This document shows, piece by piece, positions 24,448 through 36,262 of a stretch of 64,000 bases of DNA. The first letter of the stretch is position 1. The number at the start of each line of letters is the position of its first letter. The position numbers were made by a program, and so were the translations under genes. The notes under the pieces are model-generated. The model worked only from the letters and a program-made list of their open reading frames with translations. It did not search any database and was not told where the DNA came from. This DNA is from Takakia lepidozioides (Eukaryota > Streptophyta > Takakiopsida > Takakiales > Takakiaceae): contig CM060732.1 in NCBI GenBank assembly GCA_030704615.1, positions 10,910,001 to 10,974,000 on the forward strand, in the 5' to 3' direction.

Positions 24448-26908
24448 GTAATGTCTGTTTCTCTTAAGTGTGTCTTCCCATCTCCACAGCCTCCTTTGAT
24501 CCCCAAGCGCATGGATGTAATGTATTTCTTCTTTTCCGTTTTTTGGGTTAGGCACTAGGGTGTACTAAGTACTTCCCACTTTGTCAGTAGTAACTATACC
24601 CAGGACGAAGAATCGTTCCTAGTGCCAAATCTCTGGCCATATGATGTGGTGCAATGGGTAGGTATCGACGCAGATGCACTGGAATCAGACTGCAGCTCTT
24701 TCGCCTCAGTCTGCAAGTCCCAAGTTGTTGCTGAAAGTTGTGCGCCCTTGGGTCTGAACTCTGTAGGGGTTAGATCTTTCCACTTTTAAGCCAAAAGACA
24801 AAGCATAGATAAAAATGACAACTCCTTGGGCCTCTTGGCCACTAAAGAGGATTAGTCTCTCTCTTTCCCAAGCTCCTACTATTCCTTGGGTAGCTAGGAC
24901 CAAGCTAAGGTTAGATATAAGCTTCCAACAACAATGGACAAGCAAGAGACAAGCAAAAACAAACACACACACATGAACAAGGGCTAAGACTCTCTTCTCT
25001 CCACTCAAAGGGGGTCACTTGGCTAAGTAGGCTACCAAAACTTGAAGGGAAGGGGTAGTGCTCACCTCTCCTATGGGGTTTGTTGCTCCTACCTCCTCTT
25101 CACTCAAAGGCTCATCACACTCTCAAATGACAAAACCTCTTTGCTTTTTGGGGAAGATGCTCTCATTTTTCACATAAAAATGGCTCTTGGCCCTTGATAG
25201 AAAGGGTGTCTGCCATCACCCAAATTTGAAAAACAAAAAGACCGAGTGGGCTGGTGTGGCTGCGCGCCAATGCTAGCCCCTCGTTGCTGCGAATTGCTTG
25301 ACAGAGAGCATGCGTGATAGAGAGGGTGCCTGCCATCACCCAATCAGATTAGAGCTTTCTGAAATACAGAAGACCTTTCGAAATAGGTACCCGGAGCAGC
25401 CTTTAGCAATGATGTTGGACCCAGTCTGCTCTCCTCTTACGGAACCCCCACCCTCCCTTTTACACTCCATCCATAGTAATTGAAGGGTCTAAGGAACAAG
25501 TTGGTTATGGCAAGCAAAGTCTGCATACCCTTTTTTCTCAGCCCTGGGTCCTTTTGATACTCCAGATGAACGGCGTGAGCCATGCCATTCCCTCTGTAAA
25601 ACTGACTAGTATGTGCCTTGGAGAATCCGAACAGAATAACTGCTGCATATGCAAATGGAAATGCAATAAATCATAGCTTATTGTATCTTCGCGTGTGTGA
25701 GAGAGAGAAAGAGAAAATGTACTCATAAGACTTTGTTGCCATAGCCTCGGCCATAGACCCGCGCCCAGTTTGGACGGAAAGAGTGTACTCATAACACGTT
25801 GTTTGCCGTAGCTTTCTGGCCATTGACCCTGCGCCCAGTTTGAGCGGAACACAAATGGACAGAAACTAACTTTGTCAGGGGCTGACGCCGGTAGTATACC
25901 TTGGAACAGACAATCGATCCGAGTTTTCCAGATATCCTCTAGAGATCCCTTTACATAAGCATCAATCTGTTGCGTGTGATTTGCCAAATAACTAGGCCCC
26001 AAAAGGGCCTAGGCTTTTGGCTCAGCCTCGAGATTTTCAAAGTTGGTAAACAAAGGTACAGGAACAAATCCCTTGATGAATTTGAAGAGGGTGTCTCTCT
26101 AGTGAGAGCACCCAGGCCAATGAATCAGAAAATGAATATTGTCTTTAGGTTGCGCACACGACGAGTATTCGCAATCCCCCATTCCTCTCTGCATCTGTTT
26201 GCTGCTCAAAGGTAGGCTTCCCGCCCTGAGTTTAAATTTCAGTGTAGTGCCAAGAGTGGGTAAACCCTTGAGGTCATCCATGATGGCCTCACCCATGCAC
26301 AGACTCGAAACAAGTTCAGGGAGGTTTTCTGCCTAAACTTCATTTTCATCATACACTCTCCTGGCAACAGACATGGCTTTGGACACTACAGCCTCTAAGT
26401 CAGATTTATCCAGCAGGGTCAAGACTTGCGGACGGAGATTCAGATCCTTGAAATCTCTTCTACCCTCTTCCGCCAGGACTTGAGCCTATTTGGCAGGGCT
26501 TCCAAGATATAGAGTTGACTAACTTAGGATATCTGATATTAGTCATACGTTGCAAATGACCCCACCATCTTGTTTGGATGGAAAGAAATGAAATGAAATG
26601 AAATGGTACTTTATAGCGTCCGCAGAAAGCTCAAGAGCTTATGGGACAAAATTGAAAAAAAAAACATGAGAGAGGAAACAAAACCAGAGCCAGAACAGCC
26701 CAAAAGAAACTACTGCTCAAGGGATCGTCTAAGGGTCAGGGCCTCGTGTAGGTAAGCTGCCAAGCATTTCTGATCATAGTGGAAGACTTCAGTGTGAGAT
26801 TGAGTTCCGCGGAATAGACAGTGGAATCTCCCACTGACCTCATAATATAGAGGGCAATAAAAGAAAGAGAGAGAGAGAGAGAGAGAGGACTCCGGCCGAA
26901 TCCAGTGT
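24448..26908. other. Intron DNA of the ABCD gene left of the inversion
   Basis: Besides LINE fragment A it holds a small inverted pair (GGCACTAGG near 24552 and CCTAGTGCC near 24618), GA-rich microsatellites and a stretch with no match I recognise (24.7-25.2 kb). No coding exon of the transporter is visible here on the plus strand. Confidence 0.4.
25837..26345 (-). mobile_element. LINE-type fragment A (reverse-transcriptase C-terminal end)
   Basis: The minus strand encodes in broken frames TLKFKLRAGSLPLSSKQMQR, then DNIHFLIHWPGCSH, then SYLANHTQQIDAYVKGSLED, the type of Cys/His-containing end seen after the RT of many LINEs. It is about 85-90% identical by eye to fragment B at 29.18-29.66 kb. 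A GAAAT pentanucleotide run lies near 26585-26605. Only the 3' end survives. Confidence 0.55.
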
Positions 26909-26965
26909 AATAAGAGCCACTTCCCCTAGCAAGCTAGGATACTACACCTGGTCAGGGGTGGTCGA
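26909..26965 (+). repeat. Left 57-bp inverted repeat at the inversion breakpoint
   Basis: Near-perfect reverse complement of 29124-29180 (one mismatch). It belongs to a dispersed family whose core includes TAAGAGCCACTT and CAGGGGTGG, with GACTCCGGCCGAATCC just to its left. Other members lie at 58466-58537 and, reversed, near 56805-56880. A GA-rich microsatellite adjoins it at about 26868-26886. Confidence 0.8.
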
Positions 26966-29123
26966 GAGAGAGAGAGAGAAGACTCCGGCCGAATCCAATG
27001 TAGGTAGTTTCTGTCCGTTTATGTTCCGCTCAAACTATATGGTCTTATCTAAGTACTCCCCTCATCTCCACTCTTTATACATTCAAAGTGGATGCAAGGA
27101 ATTGACTTAAAATATGCCATTGTTGCAGGTCTTGTTTCCAGTCATGAGTTTCAGTACCTACATGAGGAGTTTAACGGTCCCTTCCTCAGAGCCTCAGGTG
27201 AGTGCCCACCTCATTGTCTTCATCGAGAGCGCTCGTCGATTCATCCATGAGAGCTAGCTGAGGTTGTGATAGCAGTACTCGCGCAAATGCCAATTTCTGC
27301 TGCTCTCCCAGAGACAGCTCACTGGCCCAGTCAACCTTGGATTCAAGACCTCCACAACGGCCCAGCAAATGCCCCAGTTGAACTTTCTCCAGTGCTGTGA
27401 CTAGCTCTCCATCAGTTGGCAAAGGCCTTGGGTCATCTGGTGGCAAGCTTGAATCTGTCGCCTCAGCCAACAGAAGTGCAGTCTTAAGGAGAGTTTTTAA
27501 ACCAAGTAAGTCCAATGACAAAACATATCTTACTGTTTCTCAGTACTTTCAGGGAGAGGTTTTAGATTGTTTAGTTCCTGAAAGTGACGGACGTACATCA
27601 CCGTCTTGCTAGCATAATATTGGACAGACGAGGCGTGATTCATATGTTCATGCACTGTTTACTGATAGTTTGTGCAGATTCTTGTGAGCCACTCACCTTT
27701 GTCTGTGGAGGATATCCAGGTAGGGTACAACAGTTGTTCGCGCAAAGTCCCAAGAACCATGTAGGGCTTTTGAGGGAGGAAAAACATCTTGCCTTTGATA
27801 GCCACACTCGAAGTGGGGAGCTCTCCAATCCCTTCATTCTCATTGCTCTCATAATACTCAACTTCTTCATTTAAGCTGGTCTCTGACTCAACAGGTGAAA
27901 GCCATACTCCTGCATTTCTTCTGTCATACCTGCAGAAGACTTTGATGGTGCCCTTGCCGGACCGCCATAGTCCTGCAATGGCTCTGAGTACCGATGTCTT
28001 CCCGCTGCCACTTGCCCCCATTATCTGTAGTGACATGAGACTTTGGACAATTTTCTGTATTTCTTCATCATTTTAATAAAAACTGCAGAGCTGGCCAAGA
28101 GATTACTGGTAGAGGATGCTTGACAAGATAACCAATATGAATGTCTTCTGTTCGGCAGATGGGATTGAAATGGGTATTGACTAGGATAACCTTTTGACTA
28201 GGTCTTGAGTTCTACCCACTGTATATGTTTGATGTGCACTGGAGCTGACCCACGATTGGCTTCAGGATTGCCTCAGTTCCTGCTGAATGTGCATTGGCTG
28301 GCAGTGAAATTTAGAGAATTTGGGGATGTGTGCAGTTATACAAATGCATAGTTGCAGCAGCATGAACTCACATGAGAGAAGGGAGACAGTTTATTCTATG
28401 CAACTTACTAGTAGGTTTTCACCTTTGCGAACGATAAAGGAGAGATCCTCCACTAGCGTCATTGTGTACTGGGGTGTCTGCAGCGTCAGATTAGCCACCT
28501 CCAAGAGAGGCAAACCCTCTGCCATCAATGGTAGTTCAATGTCGATTAGTGTGATTTTTGGTAGTCCAATGATATTGCCAGCAGCTTTGTCAGCCTCTGC
28601 TTCTCCTTGCACATGAGAACTGGAGAGTTCATACTGGTGTTCCATTATGTCCGAGAACTCCCCTACAAGCATATATTTTTACTCAATCCTCTGAAAAGGT
28701 CTTTAGCTTCAGTGATTCCTTCTGTCCATCTCTTTCCTTTGTTGTTTAAGCATCTTTTAGCATTGAGATGCAAAAACTGTGCATGGCCAACTCGACAGGC
28801 GATCCACTTCTACACAATTACTCCATTTCCATCTGTTCAGCTTATTCTATGAAGCTTTCTTTCGTTCTTTCCTTCTCTCAGGTGAAGTGTGGAGTACAAG
28901 ATCCAAAGTCGATGTTGGTGTCTCGTGAGACACTCTCCCTACATGGCAGAAGCTTTTAGCTGTGACGCCTCGAAGTGCCTGTTGGCCCACAGACTTGAAG
29001 CATTCCACCTTTGTGCAATGCTTGGGTAGTACTGTGGGTGCAGTAGTTCATCGGTTCTTTTTTCCTTTGCTTTGGTGACATAAGTTCTTGATCGTCTCGT
29101 TGAAGTTATAAAGTTTCTTTCTT
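26966..29123. other. Inverted 2.16-kb segment inside the ABCD gene
   Basis: Bounded by inverted repeats at 26909-26965 and 29124-29180 (56 of 57 positions identical). Exons inside read minus; exons on both sides read plus. Flipping the segment restores exon order and phase. It also rejoins a broken LINE copy: a 31-bp piece at 27006-27036 (reverse complement of the type seen at 25837-25867, two mismatches) would then lie just before the LINE sequence that begins at 29181, as it does in the intact copy at 25.8-26.3 kb. These are two independent signs of inversion. Confidence 0.8.
27210..28662 (-). CDS. ABCD2: Inverted exons of the same ABCD gene: nucleotide-binding domain
   Basis: Three minus-strand exons: 28662-28409, 28024-27697 and 27454-27210, all with GT/AG borders. 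They encode the linker (GEFSDIMEHQYE), LEVANLTLQTPQYTMTLVED, Walker A GASGSGKTS, LPQKPYMVLGTLREQLLYPT, the signature SLGEQQKLAFAR and Walker B LALMDESTSALDE. Their phases continue the plus-strand exons exactly. Exon 5 ends with G and this block begins with GG, giving VVERLG-EFSD. The block ends in phase 0 after ...DEDNE, and the plus-strand exon at 29756 begins in phase 0 with ARLYTETEAAG. They are therefore the missing middle of the plus-strand gene in reverse orientation. As the DNA stands, no normal mRNA can include them. Confidence 0.85.
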
Positions 29124-29180
29124 TCGACCACCCCTGACCAGGTGTAGTATCCTGGCTTGCTAGGGGAAGTGGCTCTTATT
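29124..29180 (-). repeat. Right 57-bp inverted repeat at the inversion breakpoint
   Basis: Reverse-orientation partner of 26909-26965. The LINE fragment B begins at the next base. Confidence 0.8.
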
Positions 29181-29655
29181 TTGTCAGGGGCTGCCGCCGG
29201 TAGTATGACTTACCTTGGAACAGACAATTTATCCGAGTTCTCCAGATGTCCTCTAGAAATCCCTTTACACAAGCATCAATCTGCTGTGTGTGATTTGCGC
29301 AATAACTAGGCCCCAAAAGGGCCTGGGCTTGTGCCTCAGCCTTGAGATTTTCGAAGTTGGTTAACAGAGATACGGGCACAAATCCCATGATGGATTTGAA
29401 GAGGGCGTCTCTCTGGTGAGAGTACCCAGCACAATGAATCAGAAAATGAATATTGTCTTCAGGTTGCCCCACAACGGGCATTTGCAATCCCCCTTTCCTC
29501 TCTGCATCTGTTTGCTGTTCAAAGGTAGGCTTCCCGCTCTGAGTTTAAAATTCAGTCTAGTGCCGAGAGTGGGTAACCCTGGAGGTCATCCATGATGTCC
29601 TCCCCTATGTCACAGACTGGAAACAAGTTCAGGGAAGTTTTCTGCCCAACTTCAT
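29181..29655 (-). mobile_element. LINE-type fragment B, truncated by the inversion
   Basis: Minus-strand frames give LNFKLRAGSLPLNSKQMQRG, CKCPLCGQPEDNIHFLIHC (an intact CxxC...HxxxxC knuckle) and LLGPSYCANHTQQIDACVKG. Same family and orientation as fragment A. Its missing neighbour (31 bp) sits at 27006-27036 in opposite orientation. Confidence 0.55.
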
Positions 29656-29755
29656 TCTTTTTGTCCAAAGAGAAAGAGAGGACAGATCAGAGCATAATAT
29701 CTAGGGGTTCAAACATACCAAAAGATAACAAAAATTTGCGGTGTTGAATTGGCAG

Positions 29756-30007
29756 GCCCGTTTGTACACAGAAACAGAGGCAGCAGGCGTGACATACATC
29801 AGCGTTGGACATCGAGGTAGCCTTCGTCAATTTCATTCTCATCTTTTTACCATCACAGAGCCAAGAGATGGTGCCCACATTTCTTCCTGGACTTATGTGT
29901 CCATTGCTCATTCTGATAGCTCCCATGAAGGTTTCAGCAGATACTTGGACAACTGCCTGCCTGAAAATAAACCGTGTCCTCCCACATTCTTTGGGAACCG
30001 TTTCTAG
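29756..30007 (+). CDS. ABCD2: Last exon of the ABCD half-transporter (H-loop and C-terminus)
   Basis: Acceptor GGCAG at 29751-29755, then 83 codons to TAG at 30005-30007. It encodes the H-loop segment AGVTYISVGHRGSLRQFHSH, which follows Walker B in ABCD proteins, and a short diverged tail. Phase 0 at its start fits the end of the inverted exon at 27210. The switch histidine is present in SVGHR. Being back on the plus strand, it shows that only the middle of the gene is reversed. Confidence 0.82.
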   Translation, partial: ARLYTETEAAGVTYISVGHRGSLRQFHSHLFTITEPRDGAHISSWTYVSIAHSDSSHEGFSRYLDNCLPENKPCPPTFFGNRF

Positions 30008-31585
30008 TTTGACAGGAGGGAATAAAAGGGCTAAACCAAAACCGTTACCAACTTGCATCCAGCCTACAACGCACTTGAAACCTACACCCACATCAAGGAA
30101 GTATCACACTCTTCAAAGAAGAGGGTGGGGGCTTGTATTGATTGAAATTTGACAACAACACGAGAGTTAATAGCCTGCCCATCTGGACCATTAATGGGAG
30201 TGCACATTACCGTTATTTTGGTTGGCGGTTGTGCAACAAACAACTATTCCACCTTCAAATCTGAATCTCCTACAAAATATTTTATGGCTGGCACTGCCAT
30301 ATCATCCTGCCGCTTCTCAGAGTTACTGGGTCATTCAGGCCTCGTACGAACTCTCTCCTGAGCCCATTTGCATTCAAATAGTTGCTATCTATCTAGTCAA
30401 AAGGGATGGTGTAAGTGTTTGCAGATGAGCGGCAAGCTCATCCACTCTTAAGTAGTGTTAGTGGATTACTTCCATCAAACCTTAGTCCTTCCATCTGAGA
30501 ATCAATGAGGTTAGCAAACTTGATCGGCAACATTCCAGGTTTCATTCAACCTTCAGAACAAGTGACCTGGTCAAACTGAGGTATATCCACCGCGTTTGCA
30601 TAGTCAGGCGGCATTGTCATTGAGCGAAAAGAGTCATTTTACATTGCGAATTGCCAGAGTGGTTGTTTACATGACCCTCAGAACATAGCTACAGCACTAA
30701 CAAGCTCCACCATAACCAAAGATGACCCAATGTAGTAGTGATCAATCAACCAGCATCCCGGAGCCTGCTGACGTCCAGCCTACTTCCTAAACAAGTTAGT
30801 GCCTCTCTGTGACTTGACTAATGTCAAATCTTCTCGGCGAACTCTCGAGCTAAACAAATATGTCTGAACGTATTGTGAATAGCCAGGTTCTGCAGTGTAT
30901 ATTCTGAGCTCCTCAGCTACCCCAGGGTGTGTTAGTCTAGTACCATGAGCTTTGTACGCCCAGTTTCATTGTCAACCATTACTGGGTATCCCCAGAAAAG
31001 GCTAAACCTACTAGCCCACTTGGATTCATTGGTCTATGGACCCCTATGTAATGTTGTGTTCAGTTGTCCTTGTGTACTAATGGGCCACCCTGGGCTGGAT
31101 TCATGGGTCAAATGCCCTTTCAAACATCTATGACTGTATGATCTAAAAGCACCAAGGGGCATTCAAGATGTGTGAAGAAATGGTACAGTTTGCTAAAAGT
31201 CACTTTTCTGGTCCTGGAAACTCGTGCTTCTCGCATTCCATCTTCATCTTTGCTCCTGAAAAACCATAAATGCGTTGACAATTTGTCAACACCAAAGCAT
31301 GATGTGTTCCAGTAACAAGATTTCCAGTTACATGTGTGTGTAACAATATCTATGTTAGTGGGGTTGGATCAAACTGGTTTATGCTGTACTGGAACCACTC
31401 CCTCATCAAGAGAAAGATGTTGAAGAGGCTTTTTTTAAGATCCATCCAGCGGGAAGAAGAATTTGAATGTTTGATAACCATACAAATTCAACAGGGTACT
31501 TCATTCTGCTCAGACCAGAATCATCCCATGGAATGTTGAAGAAGTCCTCTTAGAAGTCACCTAAGAGCTTTCTCAAGGATTCAAT
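30008..31585. other. Spacer between convergent ABCD and F-box genes
   Basis: The two genes end toward each other. The stretch should contain both 3' UTRs. No ORF of recognisable type. Confidence 0.4.
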
Positions 31586-33641
31586 TCAAACAGGTGCATC
31601 CAGCCTTGGGCTGAAAGGAAATCCAATGGTTGATCGATAATCCTCAATGTCTGTGAGCAAAGGACAACTGGGCACCCAACGCCATGACCGCCTGATGAAG
31701 TCATATAATAGAGCGTGGGGGCACTTATAACTTGTAAAACAAATTATATCATTGTGGCCAACACACATGAAGTCCCCATTCCGTGAGTCCTTCAAAAAGC
31801 GCTTGCACAGAGCGTGTGGCATCCGTACAACTTCCAGCCAATTCATTGTGTTTTGTTCAAGCTCCCACATGCGAATATTCTTGGGTATTGCGTGTTTTTT
31901 CAGCCCTCCAACCATGAATAGGCGCTGTTGGCATCCCACCAAGTGTGGAGAGGTAAGGAAGGAAGGCATTGGGGCTCTCACAACACTCCATATCCCGTGT
32001 TGCATGTTGAACGCTATGACCCCATATGGGTCCCGTGTCACCCAAAAATGGAAACCATTGCAGAACGCATTGCGGAGAGTGTAATTTGCAATTGGCAAGT
32101 GGTTACCGGTAATTAGCCAGCAATTTGAGACTGAATCATATACTTCTGTCCGCACGTTATCTTCATAGTAATCGCCAGCCACAACAATCTTGTAGTCCCC
32201 TGTTGACGAGTCAACAACCATGCCTACTAGGTTGGGGAAGCGCTTGTGCAACATAGGGGGCAGTTCTCTCCACCTACAAGTCGTACAATCTAGGGTTTCT
32301 TTAAATCAGCAGGAACAGTAGACTGCACTATTAACTTTTCCAGTGTCTTCATTGTAGATTTTCATAGAGCAACAATAATACCAAAAAGTGACATACCATA
32401 GCAACTCAAAAGAAGGCATATCAAACAAGTAACATCATCATGTATGCCAGTGTGCTCATAAGTTCTCTCATTTAGGTTTTACAAGGACAACCATTGATGA
32501 TAATTCATAAAAGTGAAACCCCTTGCACATAGTAAAGAGACACACTGTCGTGATCTTATGTGGAATCCGGACTAACCTATGCAAAACCCCAATAACAACA
32601 AAATTTTGGTTGAATGTAGTACTTACCTGCGTGTCAAAGGATTGCAAACAGACAAGCTAGGGTAGGCGCTCACGCCGCAAAAACAAAGCAAACCCCCAGC
32701 CGCTGCACATGGGAACTTAGTCTCATAGTGGAAAAACGTGAAGGGAATTCGATGCCAACAGTTGGAAGCAGGGTTGAAGACTGAACACATACTTCGATCC
32801 TTCGCCTCAAACATGAGAAAACAAGGGTCTGCTGAGGGCACACGCCGATACATCTCCAAGAAACTGTGGGAGTACATTACAGCATTCCACCTAGCCAATA
32901 AAATACCATCAGTTTCTGTCTAACATCGGTATTCACTGCCAAACGAGTAACGAAGTAGGACAACCCTCATAAACCCTTTTGAAACCCCAAGAACACTATC
33001 AATTGAGGCATGTGTCCATTAACCTGGCTAGAAAACCCTCATCCTATTCCATTTGATTTGGCAGAGTATCATGACCCACCACATTTCGTTCATAGGGTGT
33101 CTTTCAAGACATCCAAGATGCTTGGTCACATGAAGATGTGATTCTATTGTCATTGTGCAATCAACAGAGACCCTCCCACTACTAACAATGTGCACGCAAA
33201 CTTCTCATTCGATTCAACCTAAAACCCTATTAGAACCTCTGTCCATGCATTGACAATAAATGGGAACGTCAAATGATTTGACATTAAAGGGTACATTCTA
33301 TTCATTTAGCTAGAAGCCCGTTATGGTTCTTTAAATGGATAGCTCGACAGGGAGAGAGGAGAAGAGAGACAATACCTTTTGCAAATTGTGCTTGCACGAG
33401 CAAATGCAGGAAATGGAAGCCAAGCCAAAATTCGATCTTGAAGATCCTCAGGAAGTGTGCCCCACAAGGTTTCGTCCATGGGAACCACATTGGCAGAAAC
33501 TACATCCATAAGTGTTCCTAGGCCCCCCGCCTCCTCACATTCATTTTCATCAGAGACCATGGCTGCTGCTTGGGTGCCGGAGATGGAGCTACGGCCATGG
33601 CCACTGTCCTCTAAAAATGCACCTTGTGATGTACTAGTCAT
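31586..33641 (-). CDS. F-box/kelch-repeat protein, three exons
   Basis: Likely substrate-recognition subunit of an SCF ubiquitin ligase. Exons: 33641-33376, 32890-32627 and 32273-31586. Each intron is GT...AG and interrupts an Arg codon as AG/G, and phases give a 405-residue protein. Residues 59 to about 100 form the F-box (LWGTLPEDLQDRILAWLPFP, then ARASTICKRWNAVMYSHSF). The rest has the two-domain layout of plant F-box/kelch proteins: VFNPASNCWHRIPF, ICNPLT-like SVCNPLTRRWRELPPM, TEVYDSVSNCWLITG, then GCQQRLFMVGGLKKHAI and WELEQNTMNWLEV. Together these suggest a beta-propeller. The start is the first Met in an acidic, Ser-rich leader. The substrate cannot be told from sequence. Confidence 0.87.
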
Positions 33642-34724
33642 GGTGAGAGAAATATTGGCCTCCCCTCCGCGTTCCTTTCCTTCCTTCTAGACCCTCAGCT
33701 GGATTACAAGTTTGGAATGCTTGCCTAGAGAAGAAACCCAAGCTCATGATCTCACCCAACAATGTTGTTGATGAGAAGTTGTTCTCTTTTTCTCCTCATA
33801 AGACTATGTTGATATTATCTGTCCCTACATAGCTACCTCTCTCATAATCACTCCATTTTGTTGTCTTGTTGAAACACTAACACTCCATCATCTCATAACT
33901 GGACTGGAAATTATCACTCGCTCCGAGTTATGTTCTTGCGTTTCTTGCCATCATTGTCATCTCCATCTTGGTGGACGTCATCTCCATGGCGCTTGGTGGG
34001 CCCTGACTTCTCCCCATTCTTCTTCCTCTTCAACTCCAATTTCCTCCTCCATGTGCCGCTCATGCTGTGGGTTGGATGCAGATGATTGGTTTGCACACCT
34101 GGTATCCTACGACTCTTTCGTTCTGTGTAAATCCAGCAAGATGTAATCCGGCGCTGTACCAGCCAAGAAAAACCCACACGCTACCTCCTACATCAGCTAG
34201 TTCAAAGCGAGGGAGGAAGAGAAAACATGATTGAAGATCATCCCAAACGTATATGAATGCAAAGAAAAGGGAGCAGAGAGCTGCAAAGACCCTGCACCAA
34301 AAGGCAAAAACATGGGATTCGATGAGCCAATAGCTACCTGCGTTTGCTGGCACCCCTCCATGTGGCACTCCTTCAGACGTGGCATGCACCATGTTTGCAA
34401 CAATTTCCATAATTCATACATTTCCAAATTAGAGAAACCAATGACTTTTTTAATTCCTACAGCGCTGATCTGGCCTGTGGCGACTCTGGGGCGTAGCATG
34501 TGTGCCTCTCTGGCTCAGAAAGGGGGTTACTGTTCCCCTATAGCCATCACTCAAGTTTCCTTCCAAACCACCTTGCATGTGATTAGATAGAAGCTTCTCC
34601 GCCTCTTTATATGGCTCCAGCAGGTCTGGCAGCCTTCTAAAGAGGCTTCAATCGGCTTTGTCCACTGGACAAGGTTTGGGGCCTGCTGCCCCAAATTTGT
34701 TATGCTTTGTCCACTGAGGTGGCA
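33642..34724. other. Upstream region of the F-box gene
   Basis: Should include the F-box gene promoter. Overlapping short ORFs on both strands at 34.06-34.6 kb look like chance frames. Confidence 0.35.
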
Positions 34725-35181
34725 ATACCGTCCCTTGACAACGGATTAGGCATTTTTGCGCCTAAATCCAAAATCAATCAATCAGAAAATTAGGCATGTT
34801 TTGAAAACAGGTTCTCAAATTAGGCATTGCATGCTACAATTTTTCAGAATTAGGCACATGAGAAGAGGAAACATCTATTTTCTTAAGAGTAAAATTACAA
34901 AAATAGACACCCCATGCCCATCCTTCCAAGCTCCAGCTACCTTTCATTTCCTTTGAAACCCTAGAAATGCCCCTCTTTGTTGTACGGAGTGCCCCAAGGC
35001 TCAAGCTGGTACAAGCAAGCTTTCCCTTCGCTCTCAAGTTTTTTGGTGGAATTTTTGGGCATTAGGCACTTTGGTCCCATAATTTCCCAAAATTAGGCTT
35101 AAATCTGAAAAATTCACAGAATTCGTTAGGCACTTTTATTTTGAATTAATTATCACCTAATCCGTTGTCCAAGGACGGTAT
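34725..35181. mobile_element. Small inverted-repeat (MITE-like) element
   Basis: 26-bp ends at 34725-34750 and 35156-35181 are reverse complements with 24 matches (outer part ATACCGTCC, inner part GACAACGGATTAGG). The 457-bp body is AT-rich and repeats the word TTAGGCA. No ORF is present. A looser second pair (GGCTTTGTCCA near 34655 and its complement near 35215) suggests nesting or a larger foldback. No clear target duplication, so the superfamily is not assigned. Confidence 0.55.
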
Positions 35182-36262
35182 AGAGCAATGACAGGGCATG
35201 TTGGGGCGCTGGACAAAGCCATGTCTGAAAGTGTGTAGTGGACAAGACCCCATTCTCAACCAATCAGAGAGACTAGTCGTTTGTCTAGTTGCTCGCCCTT
35301 ATATATATATTTCTTTGTTCTCCACGAGTTACAGTGCATGCAAGAAATAAAGATGATGGTGTTGACGCTGCCCTCATCACTTTAGTCACCGTCAGAAAGC
35401 TATGGCGGTAAGCACATGCACATGCACATTTTGTAGCATAAATGAAGAGAAGGATGTTGACAAGATCCAGACCTCTGTAAGTGAGGTAGAGGGGAGATCT
35501 GTAAGTTAAAACAAGATCTGGAAGGAAGGGGTTGATTGTAATTGCAAACATGTAGTGGTGTCTTGCATGCAAGGAAAGAAGTATGGTCAAGCTGTGTTTT
35601 GTACCTCTCTGCATGGTGGCCATGTGGTTAAGCATCATCTATTATGCCACCCACCCGGCCCTGGACGAGGAGAGAGAGACACATTCCATAGTCAGATTGA
35701 AAAGTAATTGGCTTCAAGGCATGGATACATGGCAAAGGAACTTTACATATGTCCACAGTTAACCTAAGGAGACTGGGAGGACCAGACTGATCCAAGGTGA
35801 GGGAATGCAAAATTGATGGCTCATTAATGCATGCAGCATACACAGTTGCAAGTCACGGACATTGAATGCTAGAGTTGCACAAGCAAAATGGTGGAGTGCC
35901 CCTTCCGGCTCTCCCCTTTCACAATGGGGTTGAAACCTGGAGTCAAGCAGAGAGAGAAGAGCTTCTTGGTGAAAGCATTTCCAATACATGTTATTCAGAA
36001 CAGATATACATTGTGTATATGACTAAGTCTCGTTTGGTGTGCTATGATTGCCCATTAGCTAATCAACAATGAGCTAAATGGATACTTCAAATTGTTTTAG
36101 TAGACAACAGGGTGTCAATTAGACACTCGCTAGACAAAGCCACTTCTAGAGAATAAAGTACAACACTGGCTGTCTGACGGGTGCGTCTCACTCCTCCACC
36201 CTCTCCTCCACCACTCATACCAGTGCAGAAATGTAGATGCCCAACTCCTTGTGGATGAGAGC
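35182..36262. other. Spacer between the inverted-repeat element and PHT1
   Basis: A TATATATATA tract lies near 35300. No recognised coding sequence. The PHT1 3' UTR must lie at the right end. Confidence 0.35.

Noticed and set aside
27130-27201. Plus-strand frame VLFPVMSFSTYMRSL with good splice-like ends, as an extra ABCD exon
   Set aside because: It has no counterpart in ABCD proteins, and the real neighbouring exons join in phase without it.
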